A stretch of DNA of 64,000 nucleotides, taken from Shinisaurus crocodilurus. Its lineage: Eukaryota; Chordata; Lepidosauria; Squamata; Shinisauridae. The DNA lies in assembly GCA_021292165.1 (NCBI GenBank), contig JAHFWL010000181.1, positions 124,001 to 188,000 of the forward strand. Reading direction: 5' to 3'. Numbering within the stretch: position 1 is the stretch's first letter; each line of letters begins with the position of its first letter. Positions 58,001 to 63,969 of this stretch are shown here, piece by piece. The translations under genes and the position numbers were made by a program. The notes beneath the pieces were generated by a model. The model was not told where the DNA came from, did no database searches, and saw only the letters and a list, made by a program, of their open reading frames with translations.

Positions 58001-58261
58001 TCTCCTTCCTTCACTCCTCTTTCCTTCTCTCTCTCCTCTCTTTCCTCCCTCCCTCCCCTTTTCTCTCTCTCTCTTTTCCTCCCTTTCTTTCTTCCTTCCT
58101 TCCTCTCTCTCCTCGCTCTCCCTCCATACCTCGATCTTGTCCACGCTCCGGGCGCAGCCCACCACCTTCATGCCGCGCTGCACCAGGGCGCGGGCCACGG
58201 CCGCCCCGATGCCCACCGAGGCGCCGGTCACCAGCGCCACGCGCCCCTTCCAGCGCTCCAT
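34159..58261 (-). CDS. DHRS11: DHRS11, NADP(H)-dependent short-chain dehydrogenase/reductase
   Basis: Spliced CDS, minus strand: 58261-58130, 43452-43243, 42527-42433, 40834-40705, 38872-38780, 37304-37239, 34200-34159. It encodes 255 aa (human 260). Classical SDR features are in order: cofactor loop TGASVGIG (12-19), CDL (64-66), NNAG (91-94), N116, S146, and YSATK (Y161, K165). The Asn-Ser-Tyr-Lys set is therefore intact. The C-terminus ends IGDIRMRPTEQVS, matching human. DHRS11 reduces ketosteroids and other carbonyl compounds in the cytosol. All junctions are GT-AG and the phases fit. The start MERWKGRVALVTG was chosen by homology and has a good Kozak context (GCCATGG). The frame stays open upstream to an ATG at 58579, probably in 5' UTR. 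Intron 1 is 14.7 kb and mostly repeats. Confidence 0.95.
34570..34990 (+). repeat. Family G repeat, longest copy
   Basis: Begins TGCCGACTCCCAG and runs through GGGCAAGGCACCATCCATGG, CCATGGTCACCAGCTGCGCT, AACAAGCAGGTTGCAACGG and GCACGTGCCCGACCGTGCC. No coding is evident. Class unknown; it may be a non-autonomous retroelement. Confidence 0.5.
34998..35136. mobile_element. Palindromic hAT MITE P1, diverged copy
   Basis: CAGGGCTCTCCCAACCTTGG to its reverse complement, flanked by GATTAGAC (34990-34997) and GATTAGAA (35137-35144). The inner part is a different subtype from the other copies. 35140-35490 is unique and AT-rich. Confidence 0.75.
35500..35740 (+). mobile_element. Diverged SINE family A
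   Basis: B box GGTTCAAATCCC and body CTTAACCTACCTCACAGGG are clear; the head and tail are decayed. Confidence 0.65.
35765..35935 (+). mobile_element. 5S rRNA-derived SINE with CR1-type tail, copy 2
   Basis: GGCTCAGCTTGTCTGAGCGT, then AAGCTAAGCAGGGTCAGGCC and TACTTGGATGGGAGACCC (5S A-box and C-box region). Next comes CR1-like GAGCAGGGGGTTGGACTCGA and TTCCAACTCTATGATC. Confidence 0.85.
36065..36308 (+). mobile_element. SINE family A
   Basis: AGGAGCCAGTGTGGCATAGT through GGAAAAAAGGCGGGGTATAA with an AAATAAATAA tail. Confidence 0.88.
36433..36504 (-). other. Exon-like 72-nt cassette in DHRS11 intron 6
   Basis: On the minus strand an AG (ACCTCTAAG, ending 36505) precedes 24 open codons (starting WCHMPDVSRPEK, ending QTMSK). 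A strong donor AAG|GTGAGA follows. It is phase 0 on both sides, matching exons 6 and 7, so inclusion would keep the frame. I know no family for the peptide and no such exon in human DHRS11. It may be chance, a pseudo-exon, or a remnant of an unknown element. Confidence 0.25.
37239..37304 (-). CDS. DHRS11: DHRS11 coding exon 6
   Basis: The acceptor CCTCTTTGCAG ends at 37305; the donor is GTAGGT from 37238. It encodes CLNAEDMADAVLYVLSASPH then VQ (221-242), the helix before the C-terminal strand of the SDR fold. Confidence 0.93.
37890..38335 (+). mobile_element. L2 LINE 3' fragment
   Basis: CTGAGGCCTTCCTCCGTGTG and TGGAATGATCTCCCCACTGA through the tail CCCAGAGAGCTTTGGCTATT. Same family as 41820-42356. 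The preceding 37440-37880 shows no feature I can name. Confidence 0.75.
38337..38490 (-). mobile_element. 5S rRNA-derived SINE with CR1-type tail, copy 3
   Basis: A reverse copy directly joined to the L2 end. The 5S-like part is the complement of GGTCAGGCCTGGTTATGACT; the CR1 part is CATAGAGTTGGAAGGGGCCT. Confidence 0.82.
38525..38690. repeat. Family H palindromic repeat
   Basis: AGCCTTCCCCAATTTGATGC, CCCCAGCCAGCATGGCCAAT, then ATCTGGAGGG. An imperfect inverted repeat of the kind seen about ten times in the window. Confidence 0.55.
38780..38872 (-). CDS. DHRS11: DHRS11 coding exon 5
   Basis: The acceptor CCTCTCCTTAG ends at 38873; the donor is GTAGGC from 38779. It encodes CISPGLVETEFTFKLHDK to ATYESIK (190-220), including the SPG..T loop that closes over the cofactor. 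Confidence 0.95.
39070..39265. mobile_element. Palindromic element, family P2
   Basis: GGGGGATGTATCCACTCCAG through AACTTTTTAGGAGC on the left; AAAGTTCAGACTGAAACCCG and GGAGTGGATACACCGCCCC on the right. Confidence 0.65.
39357..39960 (+). repeat. Family M element containing a purine-rich minisatellite
   Basis: It starts CAGGCGTCCCCAAACCTTTT and GGGCACATTTGGGAATTTGG (hAT-like CAG start). Tandem degenerate units based on GAGAGAAACAGCGAGGC and AGAGGCTGGGA follow at about 39490-39840. A reverse relative lies at 62585-62885. Confidence 0.6.
40140..40480. repeat. Family C repeat
   Basis: CCACGCCCCTTTCCCC, TCGTTTGGTGGCTCCTCGGC, GGCAGGAAGAGCTTTCAGCT and CTTCAGCTCCGCCCACCACG, in the order seen at 26880-27300. 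Confidence 0.55.
40495..40690 (-). mobile_element. SINE family B next to DHRS11 exon 4
   Basis: Reverse copy: CCCAGAAAGCTGCCTTACGC to the tRNA head complement GCGAAGCAGGGCTTCCCTAG. It ends about 15 bases from the exon 4 donor. Confidence 0.6.
40705..40834 (-). CDS. DHRS11: DHRS11 coding exon 4 (catalytic Tyr-Lys)
   Basis: The acceptor CCCTTTCTCAG ends at 40835; the donor is GTGAGT from 40704. It encodes MNGHVVAPQSVLHFYSATKY to THIRAT (147-189), with the catalytic YSATK (Y161, K165). The upstream polypyrimidine tract is largely a (CT)n microsatellite (GA on the plus strand, 40849-40875). Confidence 0.96.
40849..40875. repeat. (GA)n microsatellite forming an acceptor pyrimidine tract
   Basis: About 13 GA units. 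On the transcribed strand this is (CU)n, 14 bases upstream of the exon 4 AG. Confidence 0.9.
40925..41130. repeat. Family H repeat, split
   Basis: Two halves (GTTGGGACGACAACTCCCAT and GGGGAGTTGTAGCCCAACGG) surround unrelated sequence. Confidence 0.45.
41230..41400. repeat. Short local tandem duplication
   Basis: GACCCAGATGGCCCATCAG occurs three times, slightly varied, at 41330-41400. Confidence 0.7.
41405..41815 (-). mobile_element. L2/CR1-type LINE 3' fragment, reverse
   Basis: It ends on the minus strand with a GTAAGCCGCTTAGAGATC-type terminus. The upstream frame reads AFSVVAPTLWNILPRVV then FRHPLKIHLF, an ORF2 C-terminus. Confidence 0.7.
41820..42356 (+). mobile_element. L2 LINE 3' fragment
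   Basis: AACCTATAAAGCCTTATACG, CTGAGGCCTTCCTCCGAGTG, TGGAATGATCTCCCGACTTG, and the L2 terminus GGCTATTGGGCGGTATAGAA. It ends in the ATG triplet run only about 80 bases from DHRS11 exon 3. Confidence 0.8.
42356..42409. repeat. (ATG)n microsatellite
   Basis: About 17 pure ATG/GAT units at the L2 tail, 23 bases beyond the exon 3 donor. Confidence 0.95.
42433..42527 (-). CDS. DHRS11: DHRS11 coding exon 3
   Basis: The acceptor GCTGATTCAG ends at 42528; the donor is GTGGGA from 42432. It encodes VNVMAMSICTREAYQSMKER to HIINVN (115-145) plus two bases of catalytic Ser146. It carries the conserved N116. Confidence 0.96.
42775..42945 (-). mobile_element. SINE family A
   Basis: A reverse copy with the 3' end truncated: TTTTTATCCTCGCAACAACC to the head AGGCCACACTGGCTCTCA. 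Confidence 0.85.
43243..43452 (-). CDS. DHRS11: DHRS11 coding exon 2
   Basis: The acceptor TGTTTTCTTGCAG ends at 43453; the donor is GTGAGT from 43242. It encodes KLAAECQSAGYPGVLIPYKC to GWRTMID (45-114), with the CDL and NNAG cofactor-binding motifs. Confidence 0.97.
43690..43970. repeat. Palindromic family K element
   Basis: Inverted motifs GGTTCAGACAAAACAATAAC and GGTTATTGTGTGGTCTGAAC, and AACCATGGCTTG with CAAGCCATGGCT. Relatives lie at 55245-55560 and 61015-61700. Class uncertain, probably a DNA-transposon derivative. Confidence 0.55.
44549..44802. mobile_element. Tigger-type miniature element, copy 2
   Basis: CAGTCATGCCTTGGATTGAG to TCCAAGGTATTACTG, flanked by TA (44547-44548, 44803-44804). 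Very similar, inverted, to 7136-7394. It sits within otherwise unique sequence (44150-45090). Confidence 0.82.
45105..45432. mobile_element. P2 palindrome followed by a rearranged P1 MITE
   Basis: P2 at 45105-45300 has ends GGAGGCCGGTGGTGCC and GGCACCACCAGCCTCC around CCCCCAAAATAGG. P1 at about 45310-45432 lacks its left arm and shows an internal duplication of TGGCTGGGGCATGCTGGGAG. Confidence 0.7.
45500..45740 (+). mobile_element. Diverged SINE family A
   Basis: GAGCCAGTAGTGTCGCATAG and B box AGTTCAAATCCC, with an internal CT run at 45606-45624. 45840-46530 shows nothing further. Confidence 0.65.
46535..46710 (+). mobile_element. SINE family A, 5' truncated
   Basis: CACTGGGTTGGCCTTTGGGC through GGTTCCTTGCAAAGAAG. 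Confidence 0.8.
46898..46953. repeat. (ATT)n microsatellite
   Basis: About 17 ATT units with two ACT interruptions. Confidence 0.9.
47215..47420. other. Candidate conserved noncoding element in DHRS11 intron 1
   Basis: Complex unique sequence with GATTAATGCTC, TTTCATCATCACAATTAAA and AAGAAAATTAAAAACACTGC. No exon features on either strand. Visual evidence only. Confidence 0.3.
47822..48003 (+). mobile_element. SINE family B, good copy
   Basis: The A box GTGGCTCAGTGGTAGAGC and B box GGTTCGATCCC are intact. The body CCGGAGAGCTGTTGCTGCCA and tail AGTACAAGGCAGCTTCTTAC follow. It lacks an anticodon arm, so it is a SINE and not a tRNA gene. Confidence 0.82.
48062..48240 (+). mobile_element. SINE family B, second tandem copy
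   Basis: GGATCCTAGCTCAGTGGAAG and GGGTTCGATCCCCTGCATCT, then CTGGAGAGCCGTTGCTGCCG. Same orientation as the copy 60 bases upstream. Confidence 0.78.
48425..48695 (+). pseudogene. L2-type reverse transcriptase fragment
   Basis: An open stretch reads VPQGSI (before 48453), then MLFNIYLKPLGAIIRRFG, YADDTQLYLSF and LKVNPDKTEV. These are RT palm motifs including the catalytic YADD. Only about 85 residues remain; the rest of ORF2 is missing. Confidence 0.85.
49005..49330 (-). repeat. Family C repeat, reverse
   Basis: Cores AGAGAAACTCTCGGGGGCCT and GGAGAGGCGTTTCAACCTTT are in reverse order relative to 26880-27300. The following 49400-50480 is unique with no supported gene. Confidence 0.5.
50520..51330. 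repeat. Family H scraps around unique sequence
   Basis: GTTGGGACTTCAATTCCCAT at 50560-50600 and GTTGGACTACCATTCCCATC at 51252-51330. Between them nothing recognisable. Confidence 0.4.
51437..51689. mobile_element. Tigger-type miniature element, second subfamily
   Basis: Ends CAGGCAGTCCCCGAGTTA and TAACCTGGGGACCGCCTG, flanked by TA (51435-51436, 51690-51691). The inside contains a TACGCAATTTGCGTA-type palindrome. Confidence 0.8.
51700..51945 (+). mobile_element. LINE 3' end
   Basis: CCGGCAGGCCTTCGGGAATA through AAAGCCGCCTTGAGTCCC and an (ATA)n tail. It is a non-LTR retrotransposon terminus of CR1/L2 type. Confidence 0.6.
51981..52153. repeat. 63-bp fold-back repeat around an (AAT)n loop
   Basis: Arms 51981-52043 and 52091-52153 are reverse complements at 62 of 63 positions. 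The arms carry family C sequence (CTCTCCTAAGGCTTAGTTAC), and the loop is an AAT run. The single difference is in CTCA(C/G)TGCC. Confidence 0.93.
52800..53230. repeat. Unclassified repeat family E, copy 3
   Basis: The cleanest copy: GCCCAGAGGCGGTGTCAGGG through CTTTTTGGTACCTAGCAGTG. A SINE B scrap (GAATGCAAAGCAGGGATC) follows to 53325. Confidence 0.65.
53391..53435. repeat. CA/CG-type microsatellite
   Basis: Mixed GCAC/CACA units, CpG-containing. Confidence 0.8.
53614..53819. mobile_element. Palindromic element P2 with 8-bp target duplication
   Basis: GGGGAGGCTGGTGACTCC on the left; GGAGTCGCCAGCCCGGG on the right. The arms pair through GAGCTTTATAGGAGCTATCC. The duplication AGTAGCCA lies at 53606-53613 and 53820-53827. 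The target was a reverse CR1-type fragment that resumes to about 53965. Confidence 0.82.
54131..54160. repeat. (CA)n microsatellite
   Basis: An AC run of about 14 units. Confidence 0.95.
54708..54945 (+). mobile_element. SINE family A
   Basis: GAGAGCCAGCGTGGCCTAGT through GGAAAAAAGGCAGGGTATAA with an ATAAATAAAT tail. Confidence 0.88.
55245..55560. repeat. Family K-related palindromic repeat
   Basis: CGTTCGGATGACGTGCTAAA and AACCATGGTTTGCCATGG at the left; AACAAGCCATGCTTAAG and GGTTCGGATGACATGGCAAA at the right. Confidence 0.5.
56155..56390 (-). mobile_element. SINE family A
   Basis: Reverse copy: CCCACCTTTTTTCCTGCAAG to the head ACCACTACGCCACGCTATC. Confidence 0.82.
56782..56813. repeat. 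(CA)n microsatellite
   Basis: An AC run of about 15 units. Confidence 0.95.
56923..57009. mobile_element. Palindromic hAT MITE P1, shortened copy
   Basis: CAGTGTTCCCCAACCTTGGA with part of the left arm deleted; the right arm is complete. Perfect 8-bp duplication ATCTATAC (56915-56922 and 57010-57017). Confidence 0.85.
57148..57234. repeat. (GGA)n(GAA)n microsatellite
   Basis: About 23 consecutive GAA units preceded by GGA units. TTC on the transcribed strand. Confidence 0.95.
57240..58125. repeat. Long polypyrimidine/polypurine tract
   Basis: About 850 bases of almost pure C and T on the plus strand, so A and G in the DHRS11 transcript. It ends immediately at the exon 1 donor. Apparent long ORFs on both strands are low-complexity artefacts. 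Confidence 0.9.
58130..58261 (-). CDS. DHRS11: DHRS11 coding exon 1
   Basis: ATG at 58261-58259; donor GAG|GTATGG at 58129. It encodes MERWKGRVALVTGASVGIG to SVDKIE (1-44), the first beta-alpha-beta unit with the NADP-binding glycine motif. Human has five further N-terminal residues before MERW. Confidence 0.95.
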
Positions 58262-58610
58262 GGCCCTCGCGCCGCGCGCGGCTCCCCTCCGCCTGCCCGG
58301 CCCGCGACGCACCGGCCGGCGCCTCCTTCCTCGCCTTCCGCCCCGCCCGCGCGCTCTCCAAGGCGCACGACCCGGCAGGCGCGGCGGCAGCAGCGAGGGG
58401 GGGCGGCGGCTGATCCGCCCCTTTCTCCAAGGGCAGCCGCCTCTCGGGGGGGGGGGAGCAAGAGGAGAAAGCTGCCCCCTCCCCGCCGAAGCCAGCCAGC
58501 CAGAGCCGGCGGAGCTCGGACTCTTCCAGGCGGACTCTTCTGCGGGGTCGTGGCGCAAGCAAAGGGCGCAGAAATCCATGAATAGTAGGGCGAGAGGCTG
58601 AGGTTAATGA
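58140..58610 (-). promoter_or_regulatory. DHRS11: CpG island at the DHRS11 5' end
   Basis: Very GC- and CpG-rich sequence covers exon 1 and about 350 bases upstream. It contains GC boxes (CCGCCC, GGGCGG) and no TATA box that I can see, as in a housekeeping-type promoter. The start site is probably inside it. Confidence 0.7.
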
Positions 58611-58621
58611 TTCATAACAGC

Positions 58622-58862
58622 AGACGGTGTGGCCTAGTGGTGGGAGTGTTGCACTGGGAGATCCGGGTACTAGGCTAGCCCCCCCCCCCCTCGGCCAGGA
58701 AGCTCCCTCGGGTGACTTTGGGCCAGTCCCTTGACTCTCAGACCTCGCCTGCCTCGCAGGGTTGCTGTGAGGATAAAATGGGAGGACGAGGATTATGTAA
58801 GCCGCCTTGGGTTCCTTGCCATTGGGGGGGGGGGGGGAGGCGGGATATGAATGCAAAAATAT
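58622..58862 (+). mobile_element. SINE family A
   Basis: GCAGACGGTGTGGCCTAGTG through GCCGCCTTGGGTTCCTTGCC with poly-C and poly-G interruptions. AT-rich sequence follows to 58985. Confidence 0.8.
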
Positions 58863-59464
58863 GTATTGGGTATAAATCATTATTAATCAAAATCAATAAT
58901 TTGATTATAATTTATTAATAATTTACCATTAAACGATTTATTGATAATTTATTAATAATAATGTGTTATTAATAATACATTTCTTCCCGTACTCTTTCTG
59001 TGTATGAGTGTGTGCGTGAGAGTGAGGTCCCAGGACTCGCAGGGCCATTAATACAATCACCCCTCGCTCACCCCCCCATGACTTCCCGGTTCCCTCTGAG
59101 CTGAGCTGCCATCTTCACCATGGCCGCGGGCAAATGAATTTTCCCAGCAGCAATCTATTGTTCCCAGTTGCAATGCAAAATTGGAGGGGTGGGGGTGGCT
59201 TGAACTTGAATGGGCCATGACAACCTCTCAGCTTTGCTGCTCTTGGAGGAGATTAAACTGCCCGAACTGGTTTGCTGATATGGATCAATGCAGCTGCCTG
59301 GGTTTTTGGACTCTCCTGGGGGGCGGTGGCTCTGGCACTGCCATATTTACTGCTATTCTACTGGTGTGCAAGATACATCTATACCCGTACAACTCATATA
59401 CATACGCAGACATTCAGAACTTGCATTTCTTCCATTCCTACTCTTGCTGTGCAGAAACACATGT

Positions 59465-60125
59465 GCAGTGGTTGTGTTGGACTGGGGAGATCTGGGTTCG
59501 AGTCCCCCACTCAGCCATGAAGCTCACTGGGTGACTGGGCCAGTCGCTGACTCACCCTAACCTACCTCACAGGGTTGTTGTGAGGATAAAATGGAGGAGG
59601 AGGAGGATTATGTGTGTTGCCCTGGGTTCCTTGCAGGAAGCTGTGTCAAAAGTATGACTCAAAGAAGACAAAGTCCAAAAATCCACAAGATTTGGAAGAA
59701 ACGTTGAAGGGAGGGAAGGAAACGGGGACAGAGAAGCCAAACTGCTTTCCAAACCCCGTGTGGTTTCCCTTTATTTCCTAGCTTAGCAAGGATCTCTCCC
59801 ACCCCGCATGATTCCTTCTGCATTAACTTCTAATCCTGCCCCTCAAAGTTACATGCATGGCTCAACCCACACCCCACTTCTGACGACTCTGGCTCAAACC
59901 CTGTCGCCGCCACACCCAGTGTAGTGGTGAGAGTGTTGGTTTGGGACTCGGGAGATCCGGGTTCAAGTCCCCACTCAGCCATGAAGCTTCCTGGGTGACT
60001 TTGGGCCAGCTGCTGACTCTCAGCCTAGCCTACCTCACAGGGTCGCTGTGAGGATAAAAATGGAGGAAGAGGATTATGTAAGCCGCCTTGGGTTCCTTGC
60101 AGGGGAAAAGGCGGGATAGAAGGAC
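59465..60125 (+). mobile_element. Two SINE family A copies
   Basis: 59465-59640 lacks its head (GTTGTGTTGGACTGGGGAGA onward). 59915-60125 is nearly complete, ending AGGGGAAAAGGCGGGATAGA. The 59000-59460 stretch before them shows nothing. Confidence 0.82.
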
Positions 60126-60399
60126 CAGCTTTTCAGTTCACACTTGAATGCGTCACCTGGTTCTGGGCAATGTAGTTCCCCTTTGCACATTCGCCCAACC
60201 ACGTGGAAACCACTTCTTTGCTTCAGTGACTCCAACCAGGTGGGAGGGAGCCAACTGAGCGTGTCCTCCTGCTCCACCCCCAGCACTGTGAAATCAGCAT
60301 TTACAGCCACCAAAACATATTTTACAAATTGTGGTCTCAATCCCCCACAGAAAAGGGGAGGATTGGGGACTCCTGATGGATGATGACCAGTGGGGCAGT

Positions 60400-60905
60400 A
60401 AGATAATTTTACACCAGGAGTGTTAAAACTTCACGCCTACAGGCCAAATGCGTCCTGCCCTCTCCCAAGTGGCCATGCCCCCTTCCCTTTCCCCTGGCCC
60501 CACCTGCTTTTCCCCATTTAGTGTTTTCCCAGGTTTGCACACACACTCCCAAAGAGCCCCCTAACCCCCTGGAACAGATATGGGGGGGGGGGGATGACGC
60601 ACGATGCTGCAGAGGGAATCAGCAAAACCTGCCACCCCTTCCGTTCCCAGAAGCCTCTGCTGGATCGAAGAGACTTCCATGATCAGGGGGACATGACTGG
60701 ATACAGCTCAGCATTGTCGTTTTATTTACCTGGCCTGTTTTTATCCCTTCACACGCATTTGGTTTTCCTTAGGTTAGGAGTGGACAACTTGCGGCCCTTT
60801 GGATGTTTTGGCCTACAACTCCCATCAGCCCTAGCCTGCATGACCAATGGGTGGGATTTGTGGGAGCTGTAGGCCAAAACATCTGGAAGGCCATAAATTG
60901 CTCAA
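60400..60905. repeat. Family C fragment and family H palindrome
   Basis: 60410-60560 has GGCCATGCCCCCTTCCC and CCTGGCCCCACCTGCTTTTC. 60775-60905 pairs TTTTGGCCTACAACTCCCAT with GAGCTGTAGGCCAAAAC. Confidence 0.55.
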
Positions 60906-61014
60906 CCCCCGCCCTAGATTATTAGCCTCTTGTACAGAACTATTAACATTTAAATGCAAATTGTTGTGAGCCATTCTGAGTCCATGGGAGAGCAGGAATA
61001 TAAATAAAAACAAG

Positions 61015-61700
61015 TAACAACTGGGTTCAGACAACATGATAACTCGCACTCATGGGTTGAGTGTGGGTTGTTGCTGAAACGTGAGTTATCGTGTTGTCTG
61101 AACCCAGCTGCGCTAACAAGCCATGGCTTTTAGCTACAAACAAGCCATGAAGAGAACCCATGGTTTGTTGTTGGGTTGTGGACCGTGGGTTGTTCACCAT
61201 GGTTTGTTATCCTGGCTGTTTTTCTTTTAAAAAGCCGAATTGCTGCAGCAAAGTGGGGTAGGGCAAGGAGAGGATGCCACAGGACAAAAGTTCCCTAATC
61301 CTGCTGTATAGTTTCCTGGGAGTAAACCCCACTGAACTCAGTGGCGCTTCCTTCTGAGTAGATGTGTAAATCTCATGTAGAAGACAGTGACTGCATTCAG
61401 ACGACACAATAACTTGCCCATAACCAAGTGGCACCAGAATAGTCCGAAAAATGACTAGCTCTTCTAATTGACCGCATTCAGACAACACAATAACCACGAA
61501 CAAGCCATGAAGAGAACACACGGTTTGTTGTTGGGTTGTGAACTGTGGCTTGTTCGTGGTTAACAAACCATGGTTTGTTATCTCAGCTGGGTTCAGACAA
61601 CACGATAACCCACATTTCAGCGACAACCCACAGTTCAACAACAACCTGCATTCAACCCTTGAGTGTGGGTTATCGTGCTGTCTGAACCCAGTCAATGAAC
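61015..61700. repeat. Family K palindromic repeats, tandem and nested
   Basis: Several inverted units of GGGTTCAGACAACATGATAA and GTGTTGTCTGAACCCAG, with AACCATGGTTTGTT cores and a family D scrap at 61300-61375. Confidence 0.6.
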
Positions 61701-61836
61701 AGTTGCAACCGCTTGAAATCAAGCCGAGCTTCGGAGACATTTCAGCACCCTTCGATGACACCGACTAATACAACAGCGTATAAACATGCACACCTTGGGT
61801 TTGTTGCTTTTTTACTATGCATATTAATAAATATTC

Positions 61837-62200
61837 TTTATTCTTAAATTTTTGCACATTGCGCTTCAACATATAACATCCAGAACATATTCTTTTTGCA
61901 AATGGATGTCTACTTTGTAAAATCTTCATACTGAGCTCATTGTCATTTCTGTACAGAATTATAAGTACAACATTACTTTTGCCATTAAGTTGCTTTCTTT
62001 TGTTTGCTAAGTGTCACAGTTAGGAGAAACATGAATGGAGAAAAAGAAAAGAAAAAAAGAAGAAGAGATGGCTTAAATTATGAAAGTCTAGGCTTGCCTC
62101 AATCTAGTCAAAACTAAAAAGATCCCAAGCCTGGAAGGAAACAAGAACAGACCAAAAAATTAAAAGGTATTACCTCCACCAGCCTCCTGCACAGGGAAAA

Positions 62201-62239
<39 letters not shown>

Positions 62240-62367
62240 AACATTGATTTTTAAAAGGTAAGATTTTGTTTAGTTGCTAAAGAAAGTGTTTGTTTTTTTC
62301 GAAGAGAGAAAAGGCGCAGTAGTCATCTCAAAAGTTTCATTGAAAGACAGAGCTAATTTTATTGGGT
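61837..62367 (-). other. GGNBP2: GGNBP2 3' UTR with polyadenylation signal
   Basis: Unique sequence to the left of the stop. The minus-strand AATAAA at 61842-61837 is the best polyA signal. A (GA)n run at about 62205-62235 is (CU)n in the mRNA. Confidence 0.6.
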
Positions 62368-62571
62368 TTAGTTCGCTCCAGCCGTTGTCAGCCAGCCACT
62401 ACAAACCGGCCTCTTGTGATCGTTCAAGCGGCAGTATTTGTTAAATTTCTCCTTCAGGTGCTGTCGGTACCGCTCTCTGTTGCTGTAGAAAGACTTGTTG
62501 TTCGCCATAAAGGACTGGATCTCATCTTGCGAGATGAAGATCTCCTCGTCGGATGTGCATTCGGATTCGTC
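62368..62571 (-). CDS. GGNBP2: GGNBP2 last coding exon (gene continues off the right edge)
   Basis: The acceptor TTTTTTTGGCAG ends at 62572. It encodes 67 residues, from DESECTSDEEIFISQDEI through SFYSNRERYRQHLKEKF to SGWLTTAGAN, then the stop. This is almost identical to the C-terminus of human GGNBP2 (gametogenetin-binding protein 2, also ZNF403). GGNBP2 is a nuclear/cytoplasmic protein with roles in spermatogenesis, placenta and growth control. Earlier exons must lie at positions above 64000, since I found none between 62571 and the window end. DHRS11 follows 3.6 kb downstream in the same direction, as in human. Confidence 0.96.
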   Translation of the reverse strand, partial: DESECTSDEEIFISQDEIQSFMANNKSFYSNRERYRQHLKEKFNKYCRLNDHKRPVCSGWLTTAGAN

Positions 62572-62584
62572 CTGCCAAAAAAAA

Positions 62585-62885
62585 CATACGACAGAAGGGG
62601 GTGGGTGGGCGGGCGGGCGGGCGGGCGATGGAGAAAAATGAAGGGGAAGACGAACGCCCCAACTCTCTCCCCCGCCTCTACCCCTTTGCCTTGCTATGTC
62701 CCACTCCACCGCCCCCAGCCTCGCTATTTCTCTCTCTCTACCTCTTTTGACTAGCCAGGCCCCCACCGCAGCCATCATGCGACTAGCCACATCCTCCGTG
62801 GGAGCCATTTTGTGGCGGTGCCCACGGCAGTTCCTCAAATTCCCAAATGTGCCCACAGGTCCAAAAAGGTTGGGGACCCCTGGGT
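62585..62885 (-). repeat. Family M element next to the GGNBP2 exon
   Basis: Reverse of 39357-39480: GTTGGGGACCCCTG at the right end, with ACTAGCCACATCCTCC and AGCCATTTTGTGGCGG. Confidence 0.6.
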
Positions 62886-63014
62886 TAGGCCCTTTCTTAA
62901 ACTCCCAAATTTGTATTACAAGGTGGACCAGCGACAAAACATGAGCATGGGGGGGGGGGGGGCTCCTGCACAGGGCCCCAGTTAGCCATGCTCTTTTGCA
63001 GGGTATTCCGTTCC

Positions 63015-63925
63015 CAGTGTAGACCGGGGGTGCTGAACCTCAGGCCAGCGGGCTAGAACTGCCCTGCCTGGAGGGGCAAATCCGGTCCCCCGGGGTTCCT
63101 CAAATCTGAAGTTTCCCCCCACCGTTCTAAAAAGTCAAAATGCCTCTCCTAGGGACTTATAGGCACATGTGATGGGACTGCAAAGTGACAGAGAGATTCC
63201 GGGTCGAGACATTTCATTTGGCGAGAAAAATTACAGATCAGGACATATGTAAAACAGCGGAACTGGGACTACTGTCCATCTTTATGGGAGACAAGCATCT
63301 ACTGCATAAGGATTTACTAACACTCTTCTGGACTGCGGCAAGAACAGAAATTGCATCAGATTGGAAATCTACATGCGGGACCATCCATTGAAAGCTGCGA
63401 AAGGAGACTTTGGGATATTGCCTTGCAAAAAATTAGCCAAAGAGCTGAAGGCCATGCGCAATAATGCAATTGACAATGACTTTTACACACGCTGGCAACC
63501 CTGGCTTTCTTTAGCCAACCAGAGCGATGGGGGGTTGAAACCTGCAGAATCACATGTAACCATCTGGAAAGACCTAATACTCCCTAGCTAAATCTAGACT
63601 GGTAGACCCTCCAGGAGAAGCTAAGCCCTACAGTTTTAGATATCTGTATTGCTATATCCAGGTTATTATTGACAGGTTATTTCATGCTTGGTGTCAGTTA
63701 TGTTTCCATGTTGTATTGTTTGTTGATAATATAATTTTTTTAAAAAATACCCCCCCTCCCAAAAAAAACCCCAAGCCTTAGTTACAGGCTGTAAGAGCTT
63801 TAAGCTAAAATAGGCTGTATTTTTCCGTATTTTAGCCCCGTCCATCACCAGAATGCGTCCGAGAGCTTCACCAAAACAGCCTTCGGCTCTTGGGCTGAAC
63901 GAGATTTGACATCCCCGAGCTGGGT
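63015..63925 (+). mobile_element. Family C repeat split by an L1-like LINE 3' fragment
   Basis: Family C (63015-63160) resumes at 63765-63925 (AAGCCTTAGTTACAGGCTGT). The insert, 63165-63760, reads VTERFRVETFHLARKIT then GDKHLLHKDLLTLFWTAART, the C-terminal region of an L1-type ORF2. It ends in an A/T-rich tail. Frame breaks show it is dead. Confidence 0.7.
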
Positions 63926-63969
63926 GGGCCAGCGGCCCCAGGATCAGGCAGCTCGCTATGCCCCTAAGC

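Noticed and set aside
57419..58585. 388-aa plus-strand ORF and several overlapping ORFs on both strands
   Set aside because: It is a low-complexity translation of a CT-rich tract (Ser/Phe/Leu/Pro on one strand, Arg/Glu/Lys/Gly on the other). It runs antisense through the real DHRS11 exon 1.
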